Notes under the pieces: model-generated | Seen by the model: only the letters and a program-made list of their open reading frames with translations | Told to the model about the DNA's origin: nothing | The model's database searches: none | In this document: positions 52,511 to 62,800 of the stretch, piece after piece | Layout of the letters: each line of letters begins with the position of its first letter | How positions within the stretch are numbered: position 1 is the first letter of the stretch | Program-made: the position numbers and the translations under genes | Source: Candidatus Solibacter sp. | GTDB taxonomy: Bacteria > Acidobacteriota > Terriglobia > Bryobacterales > Bryobacteraceae | Reading direction: 5' to 3' | DNA length: 64,000 bases | NCBI GenBank assembly: GCA_013822245.1 | Contig: PNKE01000044.1 | Span: 1-64,000, forward strand

Positions 52511-53803
52511 TCAAGCGGGTGGTGCGGGGCCGGCGGGCGCATCAGGCGGCAGCTTGGAGATCACCATGCGGTGTTTCCCGGGCGGCGTTTCGATCCTTTC
52601 GACGGGCTCGAAGTCGATCCGGACGCCGGCGGGGATGCTCGCGAGCAGTTGCTGCTTGAGGCGGTCCTGTTCGCCGGTGGTCCAGGTGGGGAGGGGGACG
52701 ATCCGAATCCGGATCCAGTCGAGAGTTTCCTGGACCACCTGGTATTGGTCCAGGTGCCCGGAACTGCGCAGGGCATAGGAAAAGCTGGTGGGTGAGCGGC
52801 TCTTGCCGCCGGCGAACCGGAGCAGGTCTTCGTTTCTGCCTTCCGGCGCGCAAATGAGCGGCAGCGTGCTGCCACATGAGCAGGGCCTGCCGGTCCAGGC
52901 GGCGAGGTCGCCAAGACGGTAGCGGATGAAGGGCATGTTGAACTGGTTCAGTGCGGTGAGGACCACTTCGCCGGTTTCGCCTGGCAGGGCGGGCCGGCCG
53001 TTGTTCAGGATCTCCACGAGCATATGGTCGGCGTTGACGTGGAGGCCTTCATGGCGCGGGCATTCCATGGCGATGCGGCCGGTTTCCATGCAGCCGTAGC
53101 TGATGAAGATCTCGCGGCCCCACTCCTGCTCGGCCATCCGGCGAAGGCGGTCATCGAGGAGGGAGCCGGAAACGATGAGGAACCGGTGGCGCAGCGTCTT
53201 CAGTGGATGTCCGGGCATTTCGAGAAGGACCCGCAACTCCGTTCCGTAGCACCACAGGACGTCGGGGCGGAGTTTGAGGAGAAGTTCGACCTGACGGTCC
53301 GGGTGGACCTCGCCGAGGATGACGTTGGTCCGGAACAGGCCGAGCTTTTCGTGGATGGGAACCGGCCGCGTTTGTCCTGGACCTACTGTCACGAGCCTGT
53401 GCCAGGGGCGCATGCCGGCGGAGAGCAGGCAGCGGAAGTCGATCAGGCTGCGGATGCGGAAGTCGGCTGCTGACAGCGGGATGGTGAGGGGAATGCCGGT
53501 CGTGCCGCTGGTGCGGAATGTGAGGGCGGGCGGCGGGCCGGGGCGTTCGCTGACGACGGTATGGAGACCGGCGGCGCGCATCTGGACCTTTGAGACGGTG
53601 GGGAGAAGTTGGAGGTCCGCCATGGTCCGGGGCATCCCTGGAGGCAGGCCGGCGCGGGCGTAGAGGTCGCGGTAGAAGGGAACATCGCGCCGGGCGGATT
53701 CCACCACAGCCTGGAGCTTTTTCAACTGAAGCGCTTCGAGTTGGCCGGGCCGAAGGAACCTGTTTCGCCAGAGGGTGGCCAGGGATACGAGATTTCCTGT
53801 CAT
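52511..53803 (-). CDS. CapK/phenylacetate-CoA ligase-like adenylate-forming enzyme (copy 1)
   Basis: 430 residues from the ATG giving MTGNLVSLATLWRN, overlapping the previous gene by ATGA. Nucleotide-binding loop TFRTSGTTGIPLTIP; later YGCMETGRIAMECP, FIRYRLGDLAAW and a CSCGSTLPLI Cys pair typical of CapK/PaaK proteins. Such enzymes activate carboxylic acids as acyl-adenylates. The PaaK C-terminal lid is partly kept. Sits between its paralogue and a methyltransferase remnant. Substrate unknown. Confidence 0.85.
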   Translation of the reverse strand: MTGNLVSLATLWRNRFLRPGQLEALQLKKLQAVVESARRDVPFYRDLYARAGLPPGMPRTMADLQLLPTVSKVQMRAAGLHTVVSERPGPPPALTFRTSGTTGIPLTIPLSAADFRIRSLIDFRCLLSAGMRPWHRLVTVGPGQTRPVPIHEKLGLFRTNVILGEVHPDRQVELLLKLRPDVLWCYGTELRVLLEMPGHPLKTLRHRFLIVSGSLLDDRLRRMAEQEWGREIFISYGCMETGRIAMECPRHEGLHVNADHMLVEILNNGRPALPGETGEVVLTALNQFNMPFIRYRLGDLAAWTGRPCSCGSTLPLICAPEGRNEDLLRFAGGKSRSPTSFSYALRSSGHLDQYQVVQETLDWIRIRIVPLPTWTTGEQDRLKQQLLASIPAGVRIDFEPVERIETPPGKHRMVISKLPPDAPAGPAPPA

Positions 53804-55146
53804 TTTCGGAGTTCCGAGATGACCAGGCGCGTTTTGCCATTGGCTCCGGCTGGCAACGCCTCCACCCAATCGACGGTGACCGAAGGGCGGCAGCCGGTGA
53901 GAGCCGAGAGTTCGGCAACCAGCGCCGACGTGGCCGCCTGGCGTCCGTTAGGCGCGTCGCCGGCGGCGCGAATCGAGTAACGGCCGTGGCCGAATTGGAC
54001 CACCTGAAGGCGCTCGACGCCCGAGGCCGAACGCAGGCGGCGCATGACCTGGAGAGCGTGCAGCGAACGTCCATCGGCGAGATGAATGATGTCGTCGCAG
54101 CGGCCTTCGAGCGAGCCGATGACGGGCAGTGTGCGCCCGCAGGGGCAGGGTCCGGCGGCGTTGACGGCGACGTCGCCGATGCGGTAATTCAGCAGGACCG
54201 TGGCGTGGTTGGTGAGATTCGAAATAATGACATCGCCGGCCTCGCCGGGTCCGGCCGTGCGGCCCTCGGGGCCGGCGATGCGGACGGCGACGGCATCGAT
54301 GCTCAAGTGCAGTCCCGCGCGCCGTTCACATTGGAATCCGATGCGGAGAGCTTCGGTGGATTGATATGTGGAGAGGACGGGGATGCCCAGGCCGGATTCC
54401 AGGTAGGCGCGGTCCAGTGCCGGCATCGCATCGGCTCCATAGACGATGGCCTTTGGAGGGCGGATCTCCAGGCCGCGCTGTTGGGCGGCGCGGAACAGCG
54501 CTCCGAGGTAGGAACCGTAGCCCATGAGGACATCGGGCCTGAACTCGTTGATGCGGTTGATCTCGGCCTCCAACGGCAACTCGCCCGGCGTGAGAAACGC
54601 GCGGGTCAGATCGGCGCGGCGCGGCGTCCACAGGTGCTGTTCATAGAACGAGCGGATCTGGCTGGCGACCGAGCCGTCGCGGACGAGGTTGAGTTCGCGG
54701 TAGCCCGTCACCCGCCCGGTGAACTGAGCCAGCACGCGGCGCTGGCGGTGGCCGTGCGCCAGGGCGAGATACAGCGAGCGCGAATCGTGGCGCAGGTGTT
54801 TCGTCCGGCCGGAGGTTCCGCTGGATTGCAGGGTAAGGCCGGCGCCGCGGCCGGCGCCGGTGGGCTGGAACAGATGAGGATTGCCGCCGTAAACGTGACC
54901 GTCAATGAGCGGCAGCAGGTGGAGGTCGGCGGCGGTGCGGAAGTCGTCCGGGCGAAGGCCGCGCTTCTCCATCGCGTCCCGGTAGAAAGGGACCCGTTCC
55001 CAGGCGAAACCGATAATGCGGCGCAGGCGGCGGTTCTGGCGCCGCACAAGGGAATCGGGATCTTCCCAGGGGATGCGCGACTCCATCGCGGCATGGGCGA
55101 GCGTGTATGCGGACCACATCAGCCGCGAAGCAATCCCGGATGTCAT
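53800..55146 (-). CDS. CapK/phenylacetate-CoA ligase-like adenylate-forming enzyme (copy 2)
   Basis: 448 residues from the ATG giving MTSGIASRLMW, overlapping the GNAT gene by ATGA; the longer frame start is upstream noise. Loop LQSSGTSGRTKHL, then YGADAMPALDR, STYQSTEALRIGFQCE, LNYRIGDVAVN and CPCGRTLPVIGSLEGR. Similar in layout to the next gene but clearly diverged, so a duplication is not recent. Likely acts in the same pathway as its neighbours. Confidence 0.85.
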   Translation of the reverse strand: MTSGIASRLMWSAYTLAHAAMESRIPWEDPDSLVRRQNRRLRRIIGFAWERVPFYRDAMEKRGLRPDDFRTAADLHLLPLIDGHVYGGNPHLFQPTGAGRGAGLTLQSSGTSGRTKHLRHDSRSLYLALAHGHRQRRVLAQFTGRVTGYRELNLVRDGSVASQIRSFYEQHLWTPRRADLTRAFLTPGELPLEAEINRINEFRPDVLMGYGSYLGALFRAAQQRGLEIRPPKAIVYGADAMPALDRAYLESGLGIPVLSTYQSTEALRIGFQCERRAGLHLSIDAVAVRIAGPEGRTAGPGEAGDVIISNLTNHATVLLNYRIGDVAVNAAGPCPCGRTLPVIGSLEGRCDDIIHLADGRSLHALQVMRRLRSASGVERLQVVQFGHGRYSIRAAGDAPNGRQAATSALVAELSALTGCRPSVTVDWVEALPAGANGKTRLVISELRK

Positions 55147-55808
55147 TGGCCGGCTCCAATGGACCAAGGGCCTGGGGGCGGGGCATAGAACGGGAACCGG
55201 TGCGCGGAACGCCGGAAGGTCCAGCGCGCGGAGCCGAGCTTGTACCATCCAAGATAGCCGTAGGGCTTGAAGCCGGCGCGATAGAGCGGTGGATAGGACA
55301 CGGACCGGTCGGGTTGAATGCACAGGACAACCCTTTCCCAGCCCTCACCATTGAGAACGGCCAGCACGGCGCGCAGGGCCGTTGACGCGAATCCCCGCCC
55401 CCGCAGCGCGGGCGGGGTGAAGGTCTGGTAGAGGTAGATCTCGTGGCGGGCGAGTGGCATTTCGATGCCCAGGTAGCTGATCCACGCACGCCGGGCTATC
55501 CACAACCCGTGGGCGAACTGTCCGCCGGAGCGCAGGACCCAGCAGCGCTGGCCCTCGCCGAGGCGGCGGCGGATTTCGGTCTCGGTGATCTCGGGATGGA
55601 ATTGCGCGTAGCCGGAGGCCTCGTCCGCATCGAGCCAGCGGCAAGGGGCATCGTCCGGCGGGCCGGCCTGCGAGAGATCGAAGCCGGCCAGCAGCACCCT
55701 TCGGTAGACAGTCTCGCCGAGCACGCGGAATCCGAGCGCCAGCAGGCCGTCCTCTTCAAGGATCACCCTGGCGCGCCGGAGCAGGCGCGGAATGAACAAA
55801 TCGCTCAT
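55143..55808 (-). CDS. GNAT-fold acyltransferase-like protein
   Basis: 221 residues. Acetyl-CoA binding region: HEIYLYQTFTPPALRGRGFASTALRAVLAVLNGEG, with RGRGFA as the (R/Q)xxGx(G/A) loop, followed by RVVLCIQPDRSVSYPPLYRAGFKPYGYLGWYKL. The N-terminal ~100 residues are a second GNAT-like half. It heads the operon with two CapK-type genes and shares ATGA overlap. Role in acylating a glycan or amino sugar is plausible but inferred. Confidence 0.75.
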   Translation of the reverse strand: MSDLFIPRLLRRARVILEEDGLLALGFRVLGETVYRRVLLAGFDLSQAGPPDDAPCRWLDADEASGYAQFHPEITETEIRRRLGEGQRCWVLRSGGQFAHGLWIARRAWISYLGIEMPLARHEIYLYQTFTPPALRGRGFASTALRAVLAVLNGEGWERVVLCIQPDRSVSYPPLYRAGFKPYGYLGWYKLGSARWTFRRSAHRFPFYAPPPGPWSIGAGQ

Positions 55809-55902
55809 GAGTTCAGTACCCGGCCAGTATACAAAGACTTGCCGGGAAGCAAACGGCCGCCGGAGCAGAGACCGCCGGCGCCGGCGGGGCAGGGAATCGG
55901 CA

Positions 55903-55930
55903 ACGGCCCGAAGATCGCTCTCCGGGCCGT
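55903..55930 (-). terminator. Hairpin downstream of trpB2
   Basis: ACGGCCCG (55903-55910) and CGGGCCGT (55923-55930) form a perfect 8-bp stem with a 12-base loop, 32 bases past the trpB2 stop. No strong T-run follows, so termination efficiency is uncertain. Confidence 0.4.
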
Positions 55931-55961
55931 CGAGGGTTTGCGCAACGGGTCTGGCGGCTGT

Positions 55962-57326
55962 CTATTCCGGAACCGACGGCAGGCCGGAGAGCGCCATGGC
56001 GAGTTCTCCCTCGTCGTAGTCCTGATCGACGAGTTTGCCGGCGGTGTAGTCGATATAGGCCTGCATGTCGAAGTGGCCGTGGCCGCAGAGATTGAACAGG
56101 ATGGCGCGCGAGGTCCCTTCCTCCTTGCACTTCAGCGCTTCCACAATCGCGCCCTTGACGGCGTGGTTGGCCTCCGGCGCGGGCATGATGCCTTCAGCCT
56201 TGGCGAAGGTCAACCCGGCCTCGAAACAGGACAACTGGTGGTAGGCGGTGGCTTCCATCAAACCCAACCGCGCACAATGCGACACCAGCGGCGCCATGCC
56301 GTGATACCGCAGCCCGCCGGCATGGAACCCCGGCGGCGTGAACGTCGATCCCAACGTGTGCATCTTGGTCAGCGGCGTCAGGTGCGCGGTGTCGCCGAAG
56401 TCGTAGGCATACGTGCCGCGCGTGATCGACGGGCATGCCGCCGGCTCCACCGCCACGATCCGCGTCTTCTTGCCCTCGCGCAGGTTCCTGCCGATGAACG
56501 GAAACGCCGTCCCCGCGAAATTCGACCCGCCGCCCGTGCAGCCGACCACGACATCCGGGTAGTCGTTGGCCAGTTCAAACTGCTCCAGCGCTTCCAGGCC
56601 GATCACGGTCTGGTGCAGCAGCACGTGGTTCAACACAGACCCCAGTGCATACTTCGTATCGTCACGTTGCGCCGCCACTTCCACGGCTTCCGAAATCGCG
56701 ATGCCCAGCGATCCCGGATGGTCCGGCCGCTTGGCCAGAATCGCCCGCCCCGCGGCGGTCTGGTCCGATGGCGACGCCACGCAGCTCGCCCCCCAGCTTT
56801 CCATCAACGCCCGGCGGTACGGCTTCTGGTTGTAGGAAACCCGCACCATGAACACCTGCACTTCCAGCCCGAACACGCCGCCCGCGAACGCCAGTGACGA
56901 TCCCCACTGCCCCGCGCCGGTCTCGGTCGCCAGACGCTTCACGCCTTCTTCTTTGTTGTAGAAGGCCTGCGCCACGGCCGTGTTGGGCTTGTGCGACCCG
57001 GCCGGCGAAACGCCTTCGTACTTGTAGTAAATCCTCGCCGGAGTATCGAGTGCCTTCTCCAGACGCCGCGCCCGGTACATCGGCGTCACCCGCCACTGCT
57101 TGTAGACATCGCGCACCGGCTCGGGAATCTCGATCTCCCGCTCGGTCGCCACCTCCTGCATGATCAGCGACATCGGAAACAACGGCGCAAGATCACCCGG
57201 ACCCACCGGTTCGAGCGTCCCCGGATGCAGCACCGCCGGCGGCGGCGTTGGCAGGTCGGCAACGATGTTGTACCAGTGCTTCGGAATTCTGGATTCGTCG
57301 AGTAGGTATTTGACTGTGTCGGACAT
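55962..57326 (-). CDS. trpB2: Tryptophan synthase beta chain-like protein (TrpB2 type)
   Basis: 454 residues from the ATG giving [12 protein letters not shown]; longer than TrpB1 (about 400), as is normal for TrpB2. PLP Lys113 in GSHKPNTA, phosphate loop GCTGGGSNF, and ETGAGQWG with the substrate loop. It condenses indole and serine to tryptophan; TrpB2 may act as an indole-salvage enzyme or with a different alpha partner. No other trp genes are adjacent. Confidence 0.9.
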   Translation of the reverse strand: MSDTVKYLLDESRIPKHWYNIVADLPTPPPAVLHPGTLEPVGPGDLAPLFPMSLIMQEVATEREIEIPEPVRDVYKQWRVTPMYRARRLEKALDTPARIYYKYEGVSPAGSHKPNTAVAQAFYNKEEGVKRLATETGAGQWGSSLAFAGGVFGLEVQVFMVRVSYNQKPYRRALMESWGASCVASPSDQTAAGRAILAKRPDHPGSLGIAISEAVEVAAQRDDTKYALGSVLNHVLLHQTVIGLEALEQFELANDYPDVVVGCTGGGSNFAGTAFPFIGRNLREGKKTRIVAVEPAACPSITRGTYAYDFGDTAHLTPLTKMHTLGSTFTPPGFHAGGLRYHGMAPLVSHCARLGLMEATAYHQLSCFEAGLTFAKAEGIMPAPEANHAVKGAIVEALKCKEEGTSRAILFNLCGHGHFDMQAYIDYTAGKLVDQDYDEGELAMALSGLPSVPE

Positions 57327-57436
57327 GGCTAAACTGATGAGTCTATCAGGCATCCGCACCTTTTGCGCCAGTCCTTCTGGCGCATCCTCCCGCCAGCCTC
57401 TCTTTCGCGGATAGAATAGGTTCTGGAGAAAACCAG

Positions 57437-58909
57437 ATGCGGATATCCACTTTTGCCCTCCTCGCCGCCTGCGCCGTCCCGGCTCTCGCCCAGACCGCTC
57501 CGGCCCAGCCGCCCAAGATCCAGACGCTTCTCATCACCGGCCAGAACACCGTCGGCCACGACTGGCGCGTCGTTTCCCCCATCCTCAAGGACGCCCTCGA
57601 ATCCACCGGCCGCTTCGAGGTCCGCGTCAACGAAGACTTCCGCGGCGCAGGACCCGAAACGCTGGCCAGCTACGACCTGGTCGTCATCAACTACTACGAG
57701 AACAAGGACAAAAAGTGGTGGTGGGGCGAGCGCGCCCAGAACGCGTTGATCGATTTCGCCAAGTCCGGCAAGGGCGTCGTCATCTTCCATTTCTCGGTCG
57801 CCGCCTTCGAGGGCTGGACCGAATGGGAGCAGATGTGCGGCGGCAACTGGCGCCCCAACAACGGCCACCACTCGCCGTCACACGATTTCCACGTGGACAT
57901 CAAGGACCGCGAACACCCCATCACCAAGGGCCTGCGCGCCAAACTCCGCCAGCCCTACGACGAGCTTTACGCCAATTTGAAATGGCAGCCCGAGGGCTCT
58001 TATCACGTCCTCGCCACCGCCTATGACAACCACGCCCTCTACGCCGGCAAGACCCGCCAGCCCATCCCCGGCGACGGACTCGACCAGCCCATGTTCTGGA
58101 CCACTCAAATGGGCCAGGGCAAGGTCTTCGTCACCGTCCTCGGCCACGACCTCGGCGCCACCTCGACCCCGCTGAACAAGATCACCCTGGTCCGCGGCGC
58201 CGAATGGGCCGCCACCGGCAAAGTCACCATCCCGATTCCGCCGGCGCTGGCCGAGGGGGGCCGCGACGACACACAGGCCAAGGCCGTCACACCGGGCGTT
58301 GGCTCGGCGCCGCCGTCCGACGCCGTTGTGCTGTTCAACGGCAGAGACCTCGCGGGCTGGGTCCACGGCAAGGACGGCAGTCCGGCCAAATGGAAAGCCG
58401 AGAAGGGCGAGATGGTCACCGTCACCTACACCGGCAGCATCCAGACCGAGCAGAAGTTCCGCGACATCCAGCTTCACCTCGAATTCAAAGTGCCGCCGAT
58501 GCCGAACCACAAAGGTCAGCTCAAGGGCAACAGCGGAGTCTACCTGCAGGGCCTGAACGAGGTGCAGATCATCGACGGCGTGAACAACCCGACCTACGCG
58601 ACCGGCCAGCTTGCAGGCATCTACGACGAGCATGCGCCGCTGGTGAACCCGGCCCGGCCCGCGGGCGAGTGGCAGAGCTACGACATCATCTATCGCGCAA
58701 CCAAATGCACTGACCGCAACGTGCCGCAGAAAGACGCCCGCCTCACCGTCCTGCTCAACGGCGTCCTGGTCCAGGACAACGTGGCTGTGCGCTATAAGAA
58801 AGGCGGCTGCGAACCCGGTCCGCTGCTGCTCCAGGACCACAGCGGCTTCAAGGACGCGCCCGTAACCGAAATGCGCTTCCGCAACATTTGGGTCCGGCCG
58901 CTGAACTAA
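57437..58909 (+). CDS. Exported ThuA - DUF1080 fusion (trehalose-utilisation domain plus 3-keto-glycoside hydrolase-like domain)
   Basis: 490 residues. Signal peptide [19 protein letters not shown]. ThuA-like glutamine-amidotransferase fold about 28-250 ([55 protein letters not shown]). A linker leads to a DUF1080 concanavalin-like domain about 298-488 ([62 protein letters not shown]). DUF1080 proteins hydrolyse 3-keto-glycosides or bind sugars. TAGAAT with nearby GGAG precedes the ATG. Confidence 0.88.
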   Translation: MRISTFALLAACAVPALAQTAPAQPPKIQTLLITGQNTVGHDWRVVSPILKDALESTGRFEVRVNEDFRGAGPETLASYDLVVINYYENKDKKWWWGERAQNALIDFAKSGKGVVIFHFSVAAFEGWTEWEQMCGGNWRPNNGHHSPSHDFHVDIKDREHPITKGLRAKLRQPYDELYANLKWQPEGSYHVLATAYDNHALYAGKTRQPIPGDGLDQPMFWTTQMGQGKVFVTVLGHDLGATSTPLNKITLVRGAEWAATGKVTIPIPPALAEGGRDDTQAKAVTPGVGSAPPSDAVVLFNGRDLAGWVHGKDGSPAKWKAEKGEMVTVTYTGSIQTEQKFRDIQLHLEFKVPPMPNHKGQLKGNSGVYLQGLNEVQIIDGVNNPTYATGQLAGIYDEHAPLVNPARPAGEWQSYDIIYRATKCTDRNVPQKDARLTVLLNGVLVQDNVAVRYKKGGCEPGPLLLQDHSGFKDAPVTEMRFRNIWVRPLN

Positions 58910-59144
58910 GACCGCGCCCGCGGGGATGTGTTGCGGAGTGTGCTTCCGGCCGCGCCGCCCATCCGTCCAACCGATACGTGTGCTCGGTAAAGCCGCATGG
59001 AGCGGGGCCGGCACACCGCCCTGCTCAATGGCCCAAAGCTGCAATGGAAAGCGCCGTCCAGGCGTGCGCCCAGCGTCAGCCCTGCCGCCTGGCCTGGCCT
59101 CGGCCCTCGACACGCCCGGCTCAAGTCCGGCATGTCCTGGACCC

Positions 59145-59765
59145 ATGGCGCACGTTCCTGACCAGCCGCTCGTCCGGCGCAGGATCTTCCGCTTCTTGGG
59201 CGTAGGTATCGCCGCATCCCTGACCCAGGTTGCTTCGGGGCAAGGCAAGGGCCATGACAAAGCAGCCGGCAAACCCGGCAAACAAGGTCCGGGACCCGTT
59301 TTCTCCGCCCAGGACCGGCTCTCGATTTGCGCCTACGTGCGCGCCCCCCCCGGCTTGCTTCCATCTGAAGTGCGAGCACTGCCGCCCGGACCGGCCAGCA
59401 ACCTGCGGCGCGGCAAGCCGTTGCCTCCCGGCCGGCGGAGAAAGATATCGGGCTTCCCGTTCTGGCTCGAACAACGTCTCCCGGCACGCCCAACAGGCTA
59501 CAGACGCGTCGTTGTGGACCGCTGGGCCTTTGTCATCGCCGAGGCCGCAAACACGGTGCTTGACATCATTGACTTGGTGAGCGGCCGGCCGGCCAAGGCG
59601 GCTATCCGCTCCTGGTTCAGTCCACGATCACCTGTCCGGGTTCACCCGTGCAGCCGCCGAGCACTCCCTTGCACATGTCCCGTGCACAGGCGGGATGGAA
59701 TGCCGCTGCGCTCACCCTGGAAACGCCCGGACGCCCCCACGCAAAAAGGCCGGCCCGCCTCCTGA
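59145..59765 (+). CDS. Possible small exported RcnB/CigR-like protein
   Basis: 206 residues if started at ATG 59145. A signal-like segment (RIFRFLGVGIAASLTQVASG) is followed by GKGHDKAAGKPGKQGPG, then FSAQDRLSICAYVRAPPG, LPPGPASNLRRGKPLPPG and RLPARPTGYRRVVVDRWAFVIAEAANTVLDII. The LPPG-type motifs and a final GYRRV-V-DxI segment resemble RcnB/CigR periplasmic proteins. The frame then runs on for about 60 Pro/Arg-rich residues where such proteins normally stop, so the stop may be lost and the gene decaying. Confidence 0.4.
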   Translation: MAHVPDQPLVRRRIFRFLGVGIAASLTQVASGQGKGHDKAAGKPGKQGPGPVFSAQDRLSICAYVRAPPGLLPSEVRALPPGPASNLRRGKPLPPGRRRKISGFPFWLEQRLPARPTGYRRVVVDRWAFVIAEAANTVLDIIDLVSGRPAKAAIRSWFSPRSPVRVHPCSRRALPCTCPVHRRDGMPLRSPWKRPDAPTQKGRPAS

Positions 59766-59782
59766 CGAAGGCGAACCGGCCT
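59743..59782 (-). terminator. Rho-independent terminator of the TonB-dependent receptor gene
   Basis: On the minus strand AGGCCGGTTCGCCT pairs with AGGCGGGCCGGCCT (14-bp stem with an internal mismatch), followed by TTTTTGCG. It lies about 50 bases past the receptor stop. A second hairpin, CAAGCCC/GGGCTTG with a GGGG loop (59797-59814), sits just before it. Confidence 0.75.
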
Positions 59783-59830
59783 GAATTCGAACCCGCCAAG
59801 CCCGGGGGGGCTTGACAGTGCCGCTCCACA

Positions 59831-62800
59831 TCAGAACATGTAGCGGACCATGAGCTGCACGATGCGCGGATCGCGCGTATTGTTCATCGCGCCGAATCCG
59901 CCCAACTGGTTCGGATTGAAGTTGGTGACCGTACCGTTGATCCCGTTGAAGTTGATCGTCCGGTTGAAGTCCGAGAACTGGGTCTTGTTCAGGGTATTGA
60001 AGGTGTCCACGCGGAACTGTAACTGGTGTTTCTCCACGATCCGGAACGCCTTCTGCATGGAGAGGTTCCAGTTGTTGATCGCAGGCAGATACAGATACCT
60101 GGGATTGGTCTCCACGCCGATCGAGCCTACCATAGGAGTGGCGAAGGCCGCCGGATTCATCTGCGCGAAGATATTCGCCCGGTTTGCGCCGGTGAACGGA
60201 TTCGCCAGCAGCCTCACACGCGCGCCTTCGGTGAACGAACCGGTCAGGTTCTGGTTGGCAACGCCGGGGATGCTGAAGCCGACGCCCTGGGGCGCGCCGG
60301 AGATGAACGAGTAGATGCCGGACAACTGCCAGCCGCCGAACACTGCGTTGGCAAACCGGTTGTCTTTGGATTTCATGATATTCGGCAGATCCTGGACAAA
60401 ATTGATGTTCAGGTTGTGGCGCCGGTCGAAATCGAGCGGTCCGTAGTTCGCGAAGCGGTTACGGTTGTCGATGCGCTGGAAGTCGCCGTCACCCTGCGCG
60501 GTGCCGAGCGCCTTGCTCCAGGTGTAGTTCATGTCCAGCAGGGTGCGGCCCACGCGGCGGGAAACCGTCACCTGCATCGAGTTGTAGTTGGAACTCACCG
60601 TTCCTTCATAGATGTTGATGTTGCCGAAGCCGCGGTACGGCCGGAAGAAGTCGGCGTTCAGGCCCGCGCGCTGCTCGGCGGGCACATTGAACCATGCTCC
60701 GTAGGGCATCGCGTTGATGTTGCGGTTGTTCTGCAGGTGACGTCCCAGCGAACCCACATACGCCACATCGAGCACGGTCTGATACCACAGCCGGCGCTGG
60801 ATGCCGAAGTTGAAGTTGTAGGTCGTCGGCACCACGCCGGTCGGATCCGCCATCACCAGTCCCGGAGGGCCAAGGAGCAGGTTTTGAGGGCTGATCTGCG
60901 ATGCAAAGCCGAAGTTCAGCGTCGGCTGCAGCACCGTCGGCGGGTTCGTCAGAAGGTCGAAGACGCGGTTGCCCTGGAACCGGTCATAGAAGATGCCGCC
61001 GCCTCCGCGAACGATGGTGCTCTGATCCCCGATCAGGTCGAGCGCAAAGCCGAAGCGCGGACCCCAGTGGATTCCGCGGTCCCGCATCATGTACTTGTTG
61101 GCGCCGTTCTGATTCGGCTGGATGATCCCGTTGGTGATGGAGCCGGTGCCGGGCACCAGCCTTCCGATGAAGACCGAAGCCAGCGTCTGCCCGGTGACCG
61201 GATCAATGGCGCCGGTCACTGAACCCGTCGCGCTCAGCTGAGGGTAATACAACCGCGACGCCTGTGAGGCGTTGAACGCCGAAGGCAGGAAGCTCGATGT
61301 GATCAGGCCCGCATCGTACTGCGGCTGGATCCAAGCCATGCGCATGCCGAAGTCCAGCGTCAGTCTCCGCGCCACCTTCCAGGTGTCCTGCGCAAACCAT
61401 TCGAGATTGTGGTAACGGTACTGGCCGTTGGCGTAGGCGCGCGCCTGCGTGAAGCTGTTGTACACGCCCAGCATGGCGTTCGAGAAGCCGAAATTGGTGT
61501 CGTTCGGATTCGCCGGGTTATCGCCAAAGTTGTAATTGCCGTTCGCGTTGGCGAAGCTCGTCTGGTTCTTGCGGCTGAACTGCCAGTAACCGCCGACCTT
61601 GATCACGTGCGTGCCGCTCACCTTGGTGAAGATGCCCGTGTTGTCGAGCGTATCGTTGAAGTTCACGAACGGGGCATTGCCTGTTCCGAATCCGCTCGTG
61701 TTCGAAATACGCGTCCCGTTGAAGGTGACCTGCGGGATGAAGTCGCGCTGCACGGCGCCCGGATAGATCAGAGGCAGGTTGATGCCCGTCTTCGCCCTTG
61801 TCAGGGCGTCGGCGTTCGCCGCGTTGGGTTCAATCAGGATGTCGTTGCGGCCCCAACCCACCGTGTATTCCAACGTGGCCGTCGGGCTGATGACCCGCGT
61901 CAATCCGCCGGCATAGCTCTTGCCTGGGCGCCCGTCATCGATCAGGTACGCACCCACCGTGCTGCCCAGAACAAACGATCCGTACGGCGATGTAAAGATG
62001 TTGTGGTTGTTGATCCAGTGGCCGAAGATGCGCGTGTTGTCGTTCAGGTTGTAGTCCACCCTCAGGTGGTCTTCGCGACGCGGCCGCCGCGTGGAGACCT
62101 GCGTCTCGTAGTTGTAGTTGCGGAAGACCCGCTGGTCCTGGTTGGGCTGCGGATACAGGTTCAGCAGCGCGCGTCCCGGCGCGAAGAAACGGCTGGAGGG
62201 AATCATCGCTCCCGGGAACGGACTGCCCGATTCCGGATCGCGGATCGCGCCCAGCGCCAGCCCCTGGTTGTTGAGGCTCTGCGAAAAGTCGCCCTGCCGC
62301 TCAAGCGCCGTCGGCACCGTAATGCGGCGGAAGCCTTCCGGCTGCAACTGCCGCTGGAACTCCTGGCTCCAGAAGAAGAACAGCTTGTCACGATCCTTAT
62401 TGAACGTGTTGGGGATGAAGACCGGCCCGCCGATTGTGTAGCCTGGGTTCTGATAGCGGTACAACTGCCGCGGCAGACCCTGGTTGTTGCGGAACCAGGT
62501 GTTGGCGTTCATCGAATCGTGACGCCGGTAGTAGTAGCCGCTGCCATGAAAATCGCGCGCACCTGACTTGGTCTGCACGATGATCTGCGCGCCCGCTGAT
62601 CGTCCATACTCCGCCTGGTAGGTTCCCGTCAGAATCCGGAACTCCGCAACCGTATCGAGCGACACGGTCGACAACTGGTCTCCGTTGTTGCCGGTATCCA
62701 CGTTGCTGATGCCATTCAGCAGCAACTGATTCTGGTTGTAGCGCGAACCGTTCGCCGAAATCGCCCCCAGCCCGGACGTGCCTGCAACCGTGAAGTTGCC

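Noticed and set aside
55143-57326. Tryptophan operon
   Set aside because: trpB2 stands alone; the neighbouring CapK-type and GNAT genes are unrelated to tryptophan synthesis.
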